Part shown: piece after piece, positions 44,232-53,389 of the stretch | Layout: the number at the start of each line of letters is the position of its first letter | Numbering within the stretch: the first letter of the stretch is position 1 | Source of the DNA: Prochlorococcus sp. HOT208_60m_813G15 | GTDB taxonomy: Bacteria > Cyanobacteriota > Cyanobacteriia > PCC-6307 > Cyanobiaceae | DNA length: 62,119 nucleotides | Direction: 5' to 3' | NCBI GenBank assembly: GCA_002026165.1 | Contig: MWOS01000193.1 | Span: forward strand, 144,001-206,119 | Notes under the pieces: generated by a model | Seen by the model: only the letters and a program-made list of their open reading frames with translations | The model's database searches: none | What the model was told of the DNA's origin: nothing | Made by a program: the position numbers and the translations under genes

Positions 44232-45718
44232 AACAAGTATCAATTATTTTCCCGAATCAACTTTTTAGAGAAAGCCCAATCTTAAAAATAAATTGTGAAG
44301 TTTTGATTTTGGAAGACTCATTATTTTTTGGAAATGATAAATTTCATAAATTAATTAACCATAAAAATAAGTTAGTTTTTCATAGAGCATCTATGCTCGC
44401 TTATAAAAATTATTTAGAAATATCTGGCTTTAAAGTCTTATATATCGAAAACAAGAATAATGTTTCTACAGTTGATTACTTATCGGAATTTATTAAAAAT
44501 AAATATCAGAAAATAAATCTCATTGATCCTCATGATTTTTTAATAATGAAGAGGATTAATAATTTTGTTGAAAGTAATAATTTAGCTTTAAATATTTTGC
44601 CTTCTCCTATGTTTATGAGCGGTGAAGATTTAAAAGAGTTATTTGCATCAAATGCAAAAAAACCTCTTATGGGAAGATTTTATGAGAATCAAAGAAAGAG
44701 CCAAAAGATATTAGTTAATCCTGATGATACACCTGAAGGCGGTAAGTGGAGTTTCGATGAGATGAATAGAAAAAAATTACCCAAAAAAATAAGCATACCT
44801 AATACACCTAAATTACCAAAAAATAAATTTGTAATTCATGCCGAAAAGTCATTGGCCAATTTAGATATTGATTTTATTGGAGAATGTAATAACTTTTTAT
44901 ATCCAACTAATTTTGATGAAGCAGATGAATGGTTAAATGATTTTTTTAAACATAGATTTTTCTTTTTTGGAGATTATGAAGATGCTATTTCTAAAGAAAA
45001 TTCTTTTTTATGGCATAGTTTACTTTCTCCTCTTTTAAATAGTGGTTTACTAACGCCAAACGAAGTAGTAAATAAAGCATTACTTTATGCCAAAAATAAT
45101 AATATTCCAATTAACTCTTTAGAAGGTTTTATTCGTCAAATTATTGGATGGAGAGAATTTATTTGCCTCGTATATAAGAAGTATGGAACAAAAATGCGAA
45201 ATAGTAATTTTTGGAATTTTGAAGATAAGCCAATTCCAAAATCTTTTTATCAAGGAAATACAGGAATTGAACCAGTAGACGTTGTTATAAAAAATATTAT
45301 TAAATTTGGTTATTGTCATCATATTGAGCGGCTAATGATTGTTGGCAACTTTATGCTTCTATGTAGAATTCACCCCAACCAAGTTTATAAATGGTTTATG
45401 GAAATGTTTATTGATTCCTATGATTGGGTTATGGTCCCAAATGTTTACGGAATGAGTCAGTTTAGTGATGGGGGTATATTTTCAACAAAGCCATATATAT
45501 CAAGCTCTAATTATGTAAAAAAAATGTCTAATTTTAAAAGTGGCCCGTGGTGTGAAATATGGGATGGCTTATTTTGGAAATTTATTAAAGATAATGAAAG
45601 CTTTTTTAGAAAGCAATATCGTCTGGCAATGTTAACGAGAAATCTCGATAAAATGTCAGAGGAAAAATTAAATAATCACTTAAAAACGGCCGATAAATTT
45701 TTAAGAGATATTCAATAA
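44228..45718 (+). CDS. Cryptochrome/photolyase-related protein (bacterial 6-4 photolyase family)
   Basis: 496 residues, full length. The N-terminal domain starts [14 protein letters not shown], typical for the FeS-BCP/PhrB group, and the FAD domain has [14 protein letters not shown] near 298, [15 protein letters not shown] near 360 and APN-like [16 protein letters not shown] near 405. The usual C-terminal CxxC...C cluster-binding segment is replaced by [16 protein letters not shown], so the Fe-S cluster seems to be lost. It is probably a light-driven (6-4) DNA repair enzyme. Confidence 0.88.
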   Translation: MKQVSIIFPNQLFRESPILKINCEVLILEDSLFFGNDKFHKLINHKNKLVFHRASMLAYKNYLEISGFKVLYIENKNNVSTVDYLSEFIKNKYQKINLIDPHDFLIMKRINNFVESNNLALNILPSPMFMSGEDLKELFASNAKKPLMGRFYENQRKSQKILVNPDDTPEGGKWSFDEMNRKKLPKKISIPNTPKLPKNKFVIHAEKSLANLDIDFIGECNNFLYPTNFDEADEWLNDFFKHRFFFFGDYEDAISKENSFLWHSLLSPLLNSGLLTPNEVVNKALLYAKNNNIPINSLEGFIRQIIGWREFICLVYKKYGTKMRNSNFWNFEDKPIPKSFYQGNTGIEPVDVVIKNIIKFGYCHHIERLMIVGNFMLLCRIHPNQVYKWFMEMFIDSYDWVMVPNVYGMSQFSDGGIFSTKPYISSSNYVKKMSNFKSGPWCEIWDGLFWKFIKDNESFFRKQYRLAMLTRNLDKMSEEKLNNHLKTADKFLRDIQ

Positions 45719-45823
45719 ATTAAGAGTAATAAAATACAGTTTTCTTTGAAAAATTAAAAGAATATTATGTTATTAAGAAATATTAATTACGGATGTTATT
45801 TTAAAAAAATATAGAATTATCTA

Positions 45824-46003
45824 ATGAAAATTGGAACACTTTTTTTAAAAAGTAATTCGACGGGTATTATCACTTTTTCTGAATTAGATTGGATAACTAC
45901 TCATCAATCTAATTTCACAAGGTTGGAGGAATCCATAGCAATTAAATTAGGCAGAATGCTTGATGCAGGATCTATCAATATTGGTTGCCGTTTGAAATCC
46001 TGA
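45824..46003 (+). CDS. Small hypothetical protein (59 aa)
   Basis: ATG 45824 to TGA 46001-46003. The product begins MKIGTLFLKSNSTGIITFSE and ends LDAGSINIGCRLKS. It contains a plausible helix (SNFTRLEESIAIKLGRM) and no membrane span. The composition is like real proteins of this genome and the frame is clean. Family unknown. Confidence 0.6.
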   Translation: MKIGTLFLKSNSTGIITFSELDWITTHQSNFTRLEESIAIKLGRMLDAGSINIGCRLKS

Positions 46004-46022
46004 TTAAGTTTTTATTTTACTA

Positions 46023-46166
46023 ATGAAGTATCAAAAAGAGAAAAAAATATTTTTTCGTGAAAGAATCCATTCTTTAAATATCCTTCTTTTTTTAGGATTT
46101 AATCTGTCACTTATTTCTATCTTAGGTTTTATTTGGTTTAATTCTGCAATTGAAAAAGTAGTTTAA
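46023..46166 (+). CDS. Small single-span membrane peptide (47 aa)
   Basis: ATG 46023 to TAA 46164-46166. A basic start (MKYQKEKKIFFRERIH) is followed by a long hydrophobic helix (LNILLFLGFNLSLISILGFI) and a short tail, predicting an N-in single-span peptide. It lies 19 nt after the 59-aa gene and may share its transcript. No family is recognised. Confidence 0.55.
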   Translation: MKYQKEKKIFFRERIHSLNILLFLGFNLSLISILGFIWFNSAIEKVV

Positions 46167-46216
46167 ATTTTTGAATTTTTTGTATATTAAAGTTATCTTT
46201 AAAAATAAAGTATATT

Positions 46217-47533
46217 TTGAGCATAGGATATTTACAAAGAAAGGCAGCTTGGGAAATTTTATTAAAAGTTAGTTCTGGTGATTTTTCTGATCATGCTCTT
46301 GAAAAGGTTTTAAAAAATTATCAATTTAATCCTCTTGATATAGCTTTTATTACGGAATTATCTTTTGGATGTATAAGGTATAGAAAATTTCTTGATCTTT
46401 GGACGGATCATACATCAAAAATTACTCATAAAAAGCAGCCTCCAAAGTTAAGATGGCTTCTACATATAGGTTTATATCAACTATTGAAAATGGATAAAAT
46501 TCCATTTCCTGCTGCTATTTCTACCACTGTAGAAGTAGCAAAAAAAACAGATTTAAATGGTTTAGCGGGAACAGTAAATGCGATATTGAGAAATGCATCA
46601 AGAAAATTAGAACAAAAAATTTTTCCGGAATTATCTTCTGATAGAAAAGAAAGAATTTCATATCTTGAATCATTTCCATTATGGCTTGTGAAGGATCTTT
46701 ATAAATGGGTCGGTAATAGCGAGGGTGAAAATATTATTAAGGCATTTAATAAAAAACCATCAATTGATTTGAGAATTAACCAATTAAAAACTAACTTAGA
46801 TAATTTTTTGAAAGTGCTTGATGAAAATAAAATTGATGCTGAAATTATTAAAGATTTACATAATGGAATTACTTTAAAATCTAATCCAAGATCTATAAAA
46901 AATTTACCAGGATATAGTGATGGACTTTGGACAATTCAAGATAGATCTTCTCAGTGGATAGCGCCTCTCTTAAATCCAAAAGAAGGTGAAAAGATTTTAG
47001 ATGCTTGTGCAGCTCCAGGAAGTAAGTCGACCCACCTTGCAGAATTAACAAATGATAGTGCTGAAATCATTGCCGTAGATAGATCAGCAAAAAGATTGAA
47101 AATACTGCAATCAAATTTAGAAAGGTTAAATTTGAAGTCTGTTAATACCCTTAAGGCTGATGCTACGAGTTTGATTGAATTAAATCCTAAGTTTATATCT
47201 TATTTTGATAAGATTTTATTAGATGCTCCATGTTCAGGCATTGGAACTCTCTCCAGGAATCCAGATTCTAGATGGTCTTTAAGTAAAGAAAAAATAAAAT
47301 CTTTAACTTTATTACAGGAAAAACTTTTGGAGAGCATTTTTCCTCTTTTGAAAAAAGATGGCACTTTAGTTTATTCAACTTGTACTATTTGTCCTGATGA
47401 AAATAATCTATTAATTGAACGATTTATTGATAAAAACAAAACTTTAAAATTGGTTAGCCAAAAGCAAATTTTACCTAGCTTGGATTATCCTGGTGATGGA
47501 TTTTATTCTGCAATAATTTCTTATAAATCTTAA
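46217..47533 (+). CDS. rsmB: 16S rRNA (cytosine-967 C5) methyltransferase RsmB
   Basis: 438 residues from a TTG start. An N-terminal NusB-like helical domain (residues 5-130) precedes the NOL1/NOP2/Sun methylase: WTIQDRSSQWIAPLL, KILDACAAPGSKSTHLAEL near 255 for SAM, LLDAPCSGIGTLSRNPDSRW near 335 and YSTCTICPDENN near 390 with the catalytic cysteines. Its end is 9 nt from the convergent PBP gene. Confidence 0.94.
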   Translation: MSIGYLQRKAAWEILLKVSSGDFSDHALEKVLKNYQFNPLDIAFITELSFGCIRYRKFLDLWTDHTSKITHKKQPPKLRWLLHIGLYQLLKMDKIPFPAAISTTVEVAKKTDLNGLAGTVNAILRNASRKLEQKIFPELSSDRKERISYLESFPLWLVKDLYKWVGNSEGENIIKAFNKKPSIDLRINQLKTNLDNFLKVLDENKIDAEIIKDLHNGITLKSNPRSIKNLPGYSDGLWTIQDRSSQWIAPLLNPKEGEKILDACAAPGSKSTHLAELTNDSAEIIAVDRSAKRLKILQSNLERLNLKSVNTLKADATSLIELNPKFISYFDKILLDAPCSGIGTLSRNPDSRWSLSKEKIKSLTLLQEKLLESIFPLLKKDGTLVYSTCTICPDENNLLIERFIDKNKTLKLVSQKQILPSLDYPGDGFYSAIISYKS

Positions 47534-47542
47534 AATTATAAT

Positions 47543-49321
47543 TTATTTTCTAATTGGAATTTTATAAATTTCAGATATGAACCTCTTCCATAAATAAGCT
47601 GCATTTCCACTAGATAATTCAGATTCTTTGTTATCGTCGTAACCTATCCAGATCCCTGTTGTAAGGTTATCAATAGAACCAATAAACCAGAGATCTTTAT
47701 TTCCATCAGATGTTCCTGTTTTCCCATAAATTTTCTTTCCTTTTATAGAGGCTGCTTTTGAGGTGCCTTCTTTTACAGATTTTTCAAGAAGTTTATTTAT
47801 TTTCTTGTTTATTTTTAAATCTAATATTTTCTTGGAAATAGATTTGTTTTCCCAAATAGGTTGTTTTTTAAATGATTCTATTTTTTCTATAATTTCAGGG
47901 CTTTGAATCTTCCCATTATTGTTTATCGCAGAATATGCATTCGTGATGTTTAAAAGGTTATCTCCGTAGGAGCCAATAGCTAATGATGGGAATTCCTCAA
48001 ACTCTTGCCCGTAACCCAGTCCAAATGAATTCGCTAAATTAATAATATTTCTTAAGCCTATTTTTTTTGTTATTGATATTGGAACGATATTTGATGAACT
48101 TTTAAATGATTCAATCAAAGATATTGAACCTCTATAGTCTTCTGAAAAATTTTTTGGGCAATAACTTTCCCAGCATATTGGTAAGTCTTCAAATTTATCG
48201 CTTAATTTTATTCCTTCTATTAATGCAGCAGCATAAGGGATTATTTTAAAAGTAGAACCTAAAGGTCTTAATGATGAAATCACTCTATTGTATTCATTAA
48301 TTGATGGATTTTTGCTGGTTATCATTGTCCTGATTAGTCCTGTGGTTGATTCGATAGATAACAGAGCAAATTCAAGTTCTTCAGGCCAAGCATATCTTGA
48401 TATTTTTTGACCTTTTTCTTGCCAATCTTTGTTGATAGAGGATTTAATTCTTAAAAACTTATAATCATTTTTACTTCCAATTTTTTTATCTGCTTCCTGA
48501 AGAATAAAGCTTATTAGTAATTTATCATCTAAAAAATTACCAGCTGATTGATAATTTAATTTTATTTTTTCTTTAATAGCTTTATTCTTATCTGCAAGAG
48601 AAATATATCCATCAACATACATTGAATCAAGAACTTTATTTCTGTTTTTAATAGCTAATTCTAAATTTTGATAAGGTGAATAAATTGATGGAGCTGGAGC
48701 AAGTCCTGCAATTAATGCGATCTCTGATAATGTCAATTCTTCTATAAATTTTCCAAAATAAACTTGTGCAGCCTGGTCTACCCCGTATGCTCCTGATCCT
48801 AGATAAATATTATTTAAATATAATTTTAAAATTTGATTTTTGTCATATCTAAATTCAAGTATGAGTGATATAAATATTTCTTTAATTTTTCTTTGAAAAC
48901 TTAAATCATTATTTAGAAAAAGTAATCTAGCAACTTGTTGTGTAATTGTACTTCCTCCTTCTTTAACATAACCACTTCTAATATTTTGAATAAGGGCTCG
49001 TGAAATACTTTTTAAATCTATTCCATTATGTTTAAAAAATCTTTTATCCTCAGAGGATATAAAAGAATGTTTGAGAAAAAATGGAATTTTATGATAACTA
49101 TTATCTATTTCAAATTTGCGGCTTAATTTGCTTAGTACCTTATTATCAGAAGATGATATTACGTAAGAATATTTGGTTCCCCGAAACTTTTTATTTCCAG
49201 ATAAGTCAAATTTTAATGTACTAAATACTAGACTAAAAAAATAAAAAGATATTCCAGAAAAAATTAATATTGGAATTATTAAAACAAAAGATTTGAATTT
49301 AATCTTTTGCACCTCAAGCAA
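47543..49321 (-). CDS. Class A penicillin-binding protein
   Basis: 592 residues. An N-terminal membrane anchor (VLIIPILIFSGISFYFFSLV) leads into the GT51 glycosyltransferase: FISSEDKRFFKHNGIDL with the catalytic Glu, then EGGSTITQQVARLLFL. The transpeptidase has SxxK in GSTFKIIPYA near 360, SSN in KSSSNIVPIS near 408 and KTGTSDG near 545. It polymerises and crosslinks peptidoglycan. At 592 residues it is compact, nearer PBP1a without extra domains. It overlaps chlG by 8 nt. Confidence 0.93.
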   Translation of the reverse strand: MLEVQKIKFKSFVLIIPILIFSGISFYFFSLVFSTLKFDLSGNKKFRGTKYSYVISSSDNKVLSKLSRKFEIDNSYHKIPFFLKHSFISSEDKRFFKHNGIDLKSISRALIQNIRSGYVKEGGSTITQQVARLLFLNNDLSFQRKIKEIFISLILEFRYDKNQILKLYLNNIYLGSGAYGVDQAAQVYFGKFIEELTLSEIALIAGLAPAPSIYSPYQNLELAIKNRNKVLDSMYVDGYISLADKNKAIKEKIKLNYQSAGNFLDDKLLISFILQEADKKIGSKNDYKFLRIKSSINKDWQEKGQKISRYAWPEELEFALLSIESTTGLIRTMITSKNPSINEYNRVISSLRPLGSTFKIIPYAAALIEGIKLSDKFEDLPICWESYCPKNFSEDYRGSISLIESFKSSSNIVPISITKKIGLRNIINLANSFGLGYGQEFEEFPSLAIGSYGDNLLNITNAYSAINNNGKIQSPEIIEKIESFKKQPIWENKSISKKILDLKINKKINKLLEKSVKEGTSKAASIKGKKIYGKTGTSDGNKDLWFIGSIDNLTTGIWIGYDDNKESELSSGNAAYLWKRFISEIYKIPIRK

Positions 49322-50261
49322 CTAAAAAACTATGTCCTATTGCTAAAGCTGTAACTAACATGCCAGTTATAAGGAACGGTTGGGCACTTGCTTGATATTT
49401 GACATCAAACTTTAGAGGATCTCTTAGTAACCACATATCTTGAAATGTAATTTGAGGAATTACCAATAAAACTAAAATTACAGAGGCTAAATGTTGACCA
49501 ATAATGACTAATACTATCACCATTGCTAATTGAAAAATGTCGATCAGTCCTGCACTAATTCTACTTGCATTTTTAATTCCAAATACTACTGGTAGAGAAT
49601 TTAAGCCTAGTTTTGAGTCTCCTTCCACACTTTTGAAATCATTAATCACAGCAATTCCAAGTCCTGAGAGGCTATAAGCAAGTGTTAATATCGCCGTCAC
49701 GATAGTTAATTTACCAAACAAGGCTTGTCCTGCCCACCAAGGTAAAGCTATATAAGACGCTCCTAATGCATAATTCCCAAGCCAACCATTCTGTTTTAAT
49801 TTGAGTGGTGGAGCAGAATATATATAACTAACAAAGGAACCTCCTAATGCCAAAAGTAAGACGGAGGGGAAGCTGTGCTTAGCATATAAATCTAATAGAA
49901 AAGCAACTATTAAACCTGCTATTAGTAATACCCAGATTTGTATTTTTACATCTTTAATTGAAATTTTCCCAGAAGGAATTGGTCTATTTGGTTCATTAAT
50001 TGCATCAATTTCTTTATCAAAAAAATCATTTATGGTTTGGGTATAACCAGCCAGAAGTGGTCCACTCATCAACATACATGCTAATGAAGCTAGAACATTA
50101 CTAAATGTCCATTCAAAATTTCCACTTGCAGCTGCTCCACAAATAACTCCCCATATTAAAGGGATCCACGTTATGGGTTTCATTAACTGTATACGTAGTT
50201 TCCATATACTTGATGTTTCAGAGGCACCCTTAATTCCTAATAGTTGTTTTGGATCATTCAC
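49314..50261 (-). CDS. chlG: Chlorophyll synthase
   Basis: 315 residues with about eight membrane spans of the UbiA prenyltransferase fold. The magnesium-diphosphate motif NDFFDKEIDAINEPNRPIPSG near 88 is the classic DRxxD-like site of ChlG; the second Asp-rich motif is INDFKSVEGDSKLGLNSLP near 212. It esterifies (divinyl) chlorophyllide with phytyl or geranylgeranyl diphosphate in the thylakoid membrane. It is downstream of petP, 8 nt away. Confidence 0.96.
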   Translation of the reverse strand: MNDPKQLLGIKGASETSSIWKLRIQLMKPITWIPLIWGVICGAAASGNFEWTFSNVLASLACMLMSGPLLAGYTQTINDFFDKEIDAINEPNRPIPSGKISIKDVKIQIWVLLIAGLIVAFLLDLYAKHSFPSVLLLALGGSFVSYIYSAPPLKLKQNGWLGNYALGASYIALPWWAGQALFGKLTIVTAILTLAYSLSGLGIAVINDFKSVEGDSKLGLNSLPVVFGIKNASRISAGLIDIFQLAMVIVLVIIGQHLASVILVLLVIPQITFQDMWLLRDPLKFDVKYQASAQPFLITGMLVTALAIGHSFLVA

Positions 50262-50269
50262 TTTACTCT

Positions 50270-50494
50270 TTAACCTTTCTCAATTTCTTCTGGGAAAAAC
50301 CAATTTTGCTCACCATTCTGAAATTTTGCGGTGATTCCAATACTTCTGCCGTCAGTCATTTTATAGCCTGTTATTACAGCTTTAGGATTCGTGGATATTT
50401 GATCGATTAGTTTAGCTGGTAGTCTATCTTTTACTTTGTTAATGTTAATTTTGATTTTACTACCGATTTTGGGTAATAATTTTGTTTCAGCCAT
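50270..50494 (-). CDS. petP: Cytochrome b6f-associated protein PetP (DUF2862)
   Basis: 74 residues. GSKIKININKVKDRLPAKL, then VITGYKMTDGRSIGITAKF and NGEQNWFFPEEIEKG reproduce the PetP/DUF2862 pattern (GYKMTDGxxxG ... FxNGxxxWFFxEEI), an SH3-like fold. PetP is a cyanobacterial peripheral subunit of the cytochrome b6f complex affecting electron flow. It is upstream of chlG on one transcript and divergent from hisF. Confidence 0.85.
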   Translation of the reverse strand: MAETKLLPKIGSKIKININKVKDRLPAKLIDQISTNPKAVITGYKMTDGRSIGITAKFQNGEQNWFFPEEIEKG

Positions 50495-50553
50495 AAGAGG
50501 TAAAATGGAAGCTATTATGCAAGATTAACAGCATTTGGACAATTTTTACTAAA

Positions 50554-51324
50554 ATGGTAGCTCTTCGTTTAATTCCTTGTTTAGATGTCGCCCATGGCAG
50601 AGTGGTTAAAGGTGTAAATTTTGTTAACTTGAGAGACTCAGGCGATCCTGTTGAATTGGCTTGTAGGTATTCTGATGAGGGCGCAGATGAATTAGTATTC
50701 TTAGATATTAGAGCTAGTGTAGAAAATAGAAATACATTAGTTGACCTTGTCTCTAGGACCGCAAAATCAGTAAAAATCCCATTTACAGTAGGTGGAGGAA
50801 TAGATTCTGTTTCTTCAATTAATGATCTTTTAAGAGCTGGAGCGGACAAAGTGAGTTTGAATTCTTCTGCTGTTAGAAATCCAGATTTAATTTCTAAAAG
50901 TTCTAGAGAATTTGGTAATCAATGTATTGTGATAGCAATTGATGCTAAAAGAAAAGTTAATAAGACTGATGAATGGGAGGTATATGTAAAAGGCGGGAGA
51001 GAAAATACTGGAATAGATGTATTAAGTTGGGCAAAAAAAGTTGAGGATTTAGGCGCAGGAGAAATTTTGCTTACTTCAATGGATGGTGATGGCACGCAGA
51101 ATGGATATGATTTACATCTGACTGAATCTGTTACCAATATTGTTAACATTCCAGTGATTGCTTCTGGAGGAGCTGGTTGTTTAGAAGATATCTATGATGT
51201 TTTCAATGAAGGCAGGGCATCTGCTGCACTTCTAGCATCATTACTTCACGATAAGAAACTTTCTTTAAGAGAAATAAAGACTTTCCTCCTCGAGAAAAAA
51301 CTTCCAATTAGACCATATGAATAA
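50554..51324 (+). CDS. hisF: Imidazole glycerol phosphate synthase, cyclase subunit
   Basis: 256 residues. [18 protein letters not shown] near 6 includes the catalytic Asp; VGGGIDSV near 82 and [13 protein letters not shown] near 203 are the phosphate loops; [17 protein letters not shown] near 171 holds the second catalytic Asp. With HisH it makes imidazole glycerol phosphate and AICAR. It is followed 45 nt later by menG. Confidence 0.97.
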   Translation: MVALRLIPCLDVAHGRVVKGVNFVNLRDSGDPVELACRYSDEGADELVFLDIRASVENRNTLVDLVSRTAKSVKIPFTVGGGIDSVSSINDLLRAGADKVSLNSSAVRNPDLISKSSREFGNQCIVIAIDAKRKVNKTDEWEVYVKGGRENTGIDVLSWAKKVEDLGAGEILLTSMDGDGTQNGYDLHLTESVTNIVNIPVIASGGAGCLEDIYDVFNEGRASAALLASLLHDKKLSLREIKTFLLEKKLPIRPYE

Positions 51325-51369
51325 AAAATTTAATTTAATACCAAAAAGAAATAAGTTAAAAAGTTAAAA

Positions 51370-52071
51370 ATGAAACTCACAAAAACTATCGAAGTCAAAA
51401 ATATATTTAATAAAATTTCTTATAAATATGACTTTTTAAATAATCTTTTAAGTTTTGGGCTGCACAGATTATGGAAAAGGAAATTAGTTAATTTATTGGA
51501 ACCTTTAAATGGTGAAGATTGGGTTGATTTATGCTGTGGAACCGGAGATTTAGCATTCTTAATTTCTGAGAGAGTTAGTCCAAGGGGTTCAATTACTGGG
51601 ATTGACAGTGCAGAGGAGATCTTAAATATTGCAAAAAATAAATCAGAGCTTAAAAAAAATAAATTTATTAAGTGGGAAATTCAAGATGTATTAGAAATTA
51701 ATGATTATCCAAAAAAGTTTGATGGGATTTGCATGTCATATGGACTTAGAAACTTGAACAATGTTGAAGAAGGAATAAAAAAAGTTTTTGATCTTTTAAA
51801 GGATAAGGGAAGGGCGGGATTTTTAGATTTTAATCACTCAACAAGAAATTCTTTATCCAATATTTTTCAGAAAATTTATTTGAGATTAATTGTAGTAACC
51901 ATTTCGAGGCTTTTTAATTTAGGTCCAGAGTATGAATATATTGAAAAAAGTATTAGTAATTTTCCAAACAAAAATGAGCTTATAAATATTGCTAAGGAAG
52001 TTGGATTTAAAAAAGCTGAATATAGGACTATTTTGGGAGGGCAAATGGGAATACTAATTTTAACAAAATAA
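51370..52071 (+). CDS. menG: Demethylphylloquinone/quinone methyltransferase (UbiE/MenG)
   Basis: 233 residues. VKNIFNKISYKYDFLNNLLSFGLHRLWKR, broken at residues 9-37, VDLCCGTGDLAFLI near 55 for SAM and MSYGLRNLNNVEEGIKKVF near 125 are UbiE/MenG hallmarks. In cyanobacteria it performs the last methylation of phylloquinone, the photosystem I A1 cofactor. It ends 5 nt from a convergent gene. Confidence 0.93.
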   Translation: MKLTKTIEVKNIFNKISYKYDFLNNLLSFGLHRLWKRKLVNLLEPLNGEDWVDLCCGTGDLAFLISERVSPRGSITGIDSAEEILNIAKNKSELKKNKFIKWEIQDVLEINDYPKKFDGICMSYGLRNLNNVEEGIKKVFDLLKDKGRAGFLDFNHSTRNSLSNIFQKIYLRLIVVTISRLFNLGPEYEYIEKSISNFPNKNELINIAKEVGFKKAEYRTILGGQMGILILTK

Positions 52072-52076
52072 AGAAT

Positions 52077-52562
52077 TTAGTTTTTTATTTTTCTCCAACA
52101 AAATGAACACTTTCCCCATCTTTTGATTTCGCCCTCAGGAGTAGGGGAATTACAAAGAGTACAAATGCACATATTATTTTGATTGATTCTGCTTGGATGC
52201 TTTGCCCAAACTATCTTTGCATTAGTAGCTTTGATATTTTTATTTTTAATTTCATAATTTTGAATTATTTTTATTTCATTTAAAGTTATTCCAATTTTCT
52301 CGATTCTCTCTTTTAACTTATGCTTGTTATACATTAAAGCTTGGCGCCACTGTGGATGATTTACTGCAATAGTAAGTATTTTTTTTTCAATATTTAATGG
52401 TTTGCATTCTTGAAATAGTTCTAAGCCGATTAAGTTCTTCCAGTTTTCATTAATCTTAGAAAGTTTATCTAAGTCTCCGCAGGATTTTTTGAAATTGTCA
52501 AGACAATTTTTTAATGGAAGTGGATTCCTTCTATTCACCATTGGCAAATACTTTTTGTCCAA
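52077..52562 (-). CDS. DciA-like (DUF721) protein with C-terminal zinc ribbon
   Basis: 161 residues. The DUF721 domain spans about 10-95 (LDNFKKSCGDLDKLSKINENWKNLIG split here; LTIAVNHPQWRQALMYNKHKL near 65). The C-terminus has MCICTLCNSPTPEGEIKR and KCSFCWRK, two CxxC pairs that probably bind zinc. DciA proteins load the replicative helicase DnaB in bacteria lacking DnaC. The role is inferred from the domain; the added ribbon is unusual against the bare E. coli-type descriptions. Confidence 0.75.
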   Translation of the reverse strand: MDKKYLPMVNRRNPLPLKNCLDNFKKSCGDLDKLSKINENWKNLIGLELFQECKPLNIEKKILTIAVNHPQWRQALMYNKHKLKERIEKIGITLNEIKIIQNYEIKNKNIKATNAKIVWAKHPSRINQNNMCICTLCNSPTPEGEIKRWGKCSFCWRKIKN

Positions 52563-52637
52563 TTTGTAAAATTTACTTATTAAGACTAAAGTTAATCTAA
52601 TCTTTAAAAAGATGCTCGTTGTTTTAATAAAGAATTT

Positions 52638-53387
52638 GTGAAAGTAATTGGATCTGCAGCTAAGACAGTTTTTTATTTAAAAAAAATACAGGGTCAATAT
52701 CCAACCTGGACACTTCATTACAAAATAAAATGTAAAAGTACCGAAAATGAGCTAACAAACTTGCTTGAATATTCTGAAATAAAGAAAAACCAGCCAGTAG
52801 CGATAATCGCAGGAGAACAGTTCTCAGGAGTTGGCCAAAATTCAAAAACTTGGGTTTCTCCTAAAGGGGGTATTTGGTTAAGTGCAGCTTACCCAATATT
52901 TTCAAAAGAATTTGAATGTCAAATATTTAATTTGTCTTTAGGTATTAAGTTATGTGAAATGCTTAGACAAGAGAATATAAATGTTTGTTTGAAATGGCCA
53001 AATGATATTTTTTTTGGTTCAAAAAAGTTGATCGGATTTTTACCTAGAATTATAACTAGAGGCAACAAAATTATTTATGTACGATTAGGACTTGGCATGA
53101 ATGTTTTAAATTACACCCCATCAGAAGGTATTTCATTATCAAAAGTACTTCAAACTAAGAATATTAATCAACATTATTGGACAGCCAAAGTTCTTAAGGC
53201 TTTTTATGATTCGATTAAATGTAACAAGAAAAAAGAATATGTGATTAAATCTGCAAATAAGTTTCTCACTAAAAGTTTTTTACCTAGTGGTTATTGTCCT
53301 GATTCCTGGAAAATTAAAGATATTGATTCGAATGGGAATTTAAGAATTGAAAATGAAACTCAACTGAAAGTAATTAGAAGTTTTTGA
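52638..53387 (+). CDS. birA: Biotin-[acetyl-CoA carboxylase] ligase
   Basis: 249 residues from GTG, catalytic domain only, without the DNA-binding repressor domain. AIIAGEQFSGVGQNSKTWVSPKGG near 54 corresponds to the GRGRxGRxW biotinyl-AMP loop but reads G-V-G-Q-N-S-K-T-W, and CLKWPNDIFFGSKKLIGFLP near 115 is the KWPND-x-KxxG ligase motif. It biotinylates AccB. It ends 2 nt from the convergent ABC gene. Confidence 0.88.
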   Translation: MKVIGSAAKTVFYLKKIQGQYPTWTLHYKIKCKSTENELTNLLEYSEIKKNQPVAIIAGEQFSGVGQNSKTWVSPKGGIWLSAAYPIFSKEFECQIFNLSLGIKLCEMLRQENINVCLKWPNDIFFGSKKLIGFLPRIITRGNKIIYVRLGLGMNVLNYTPSEGISLSKVLQTKNINQHYWTAKVLKAFYDSIKCNKKKEYVIKSANKFLTKSFLPSGYCPDSWKIKDIDSNGNLRIENETQLKVIRSF

Positions 53388-53389
53388 AT

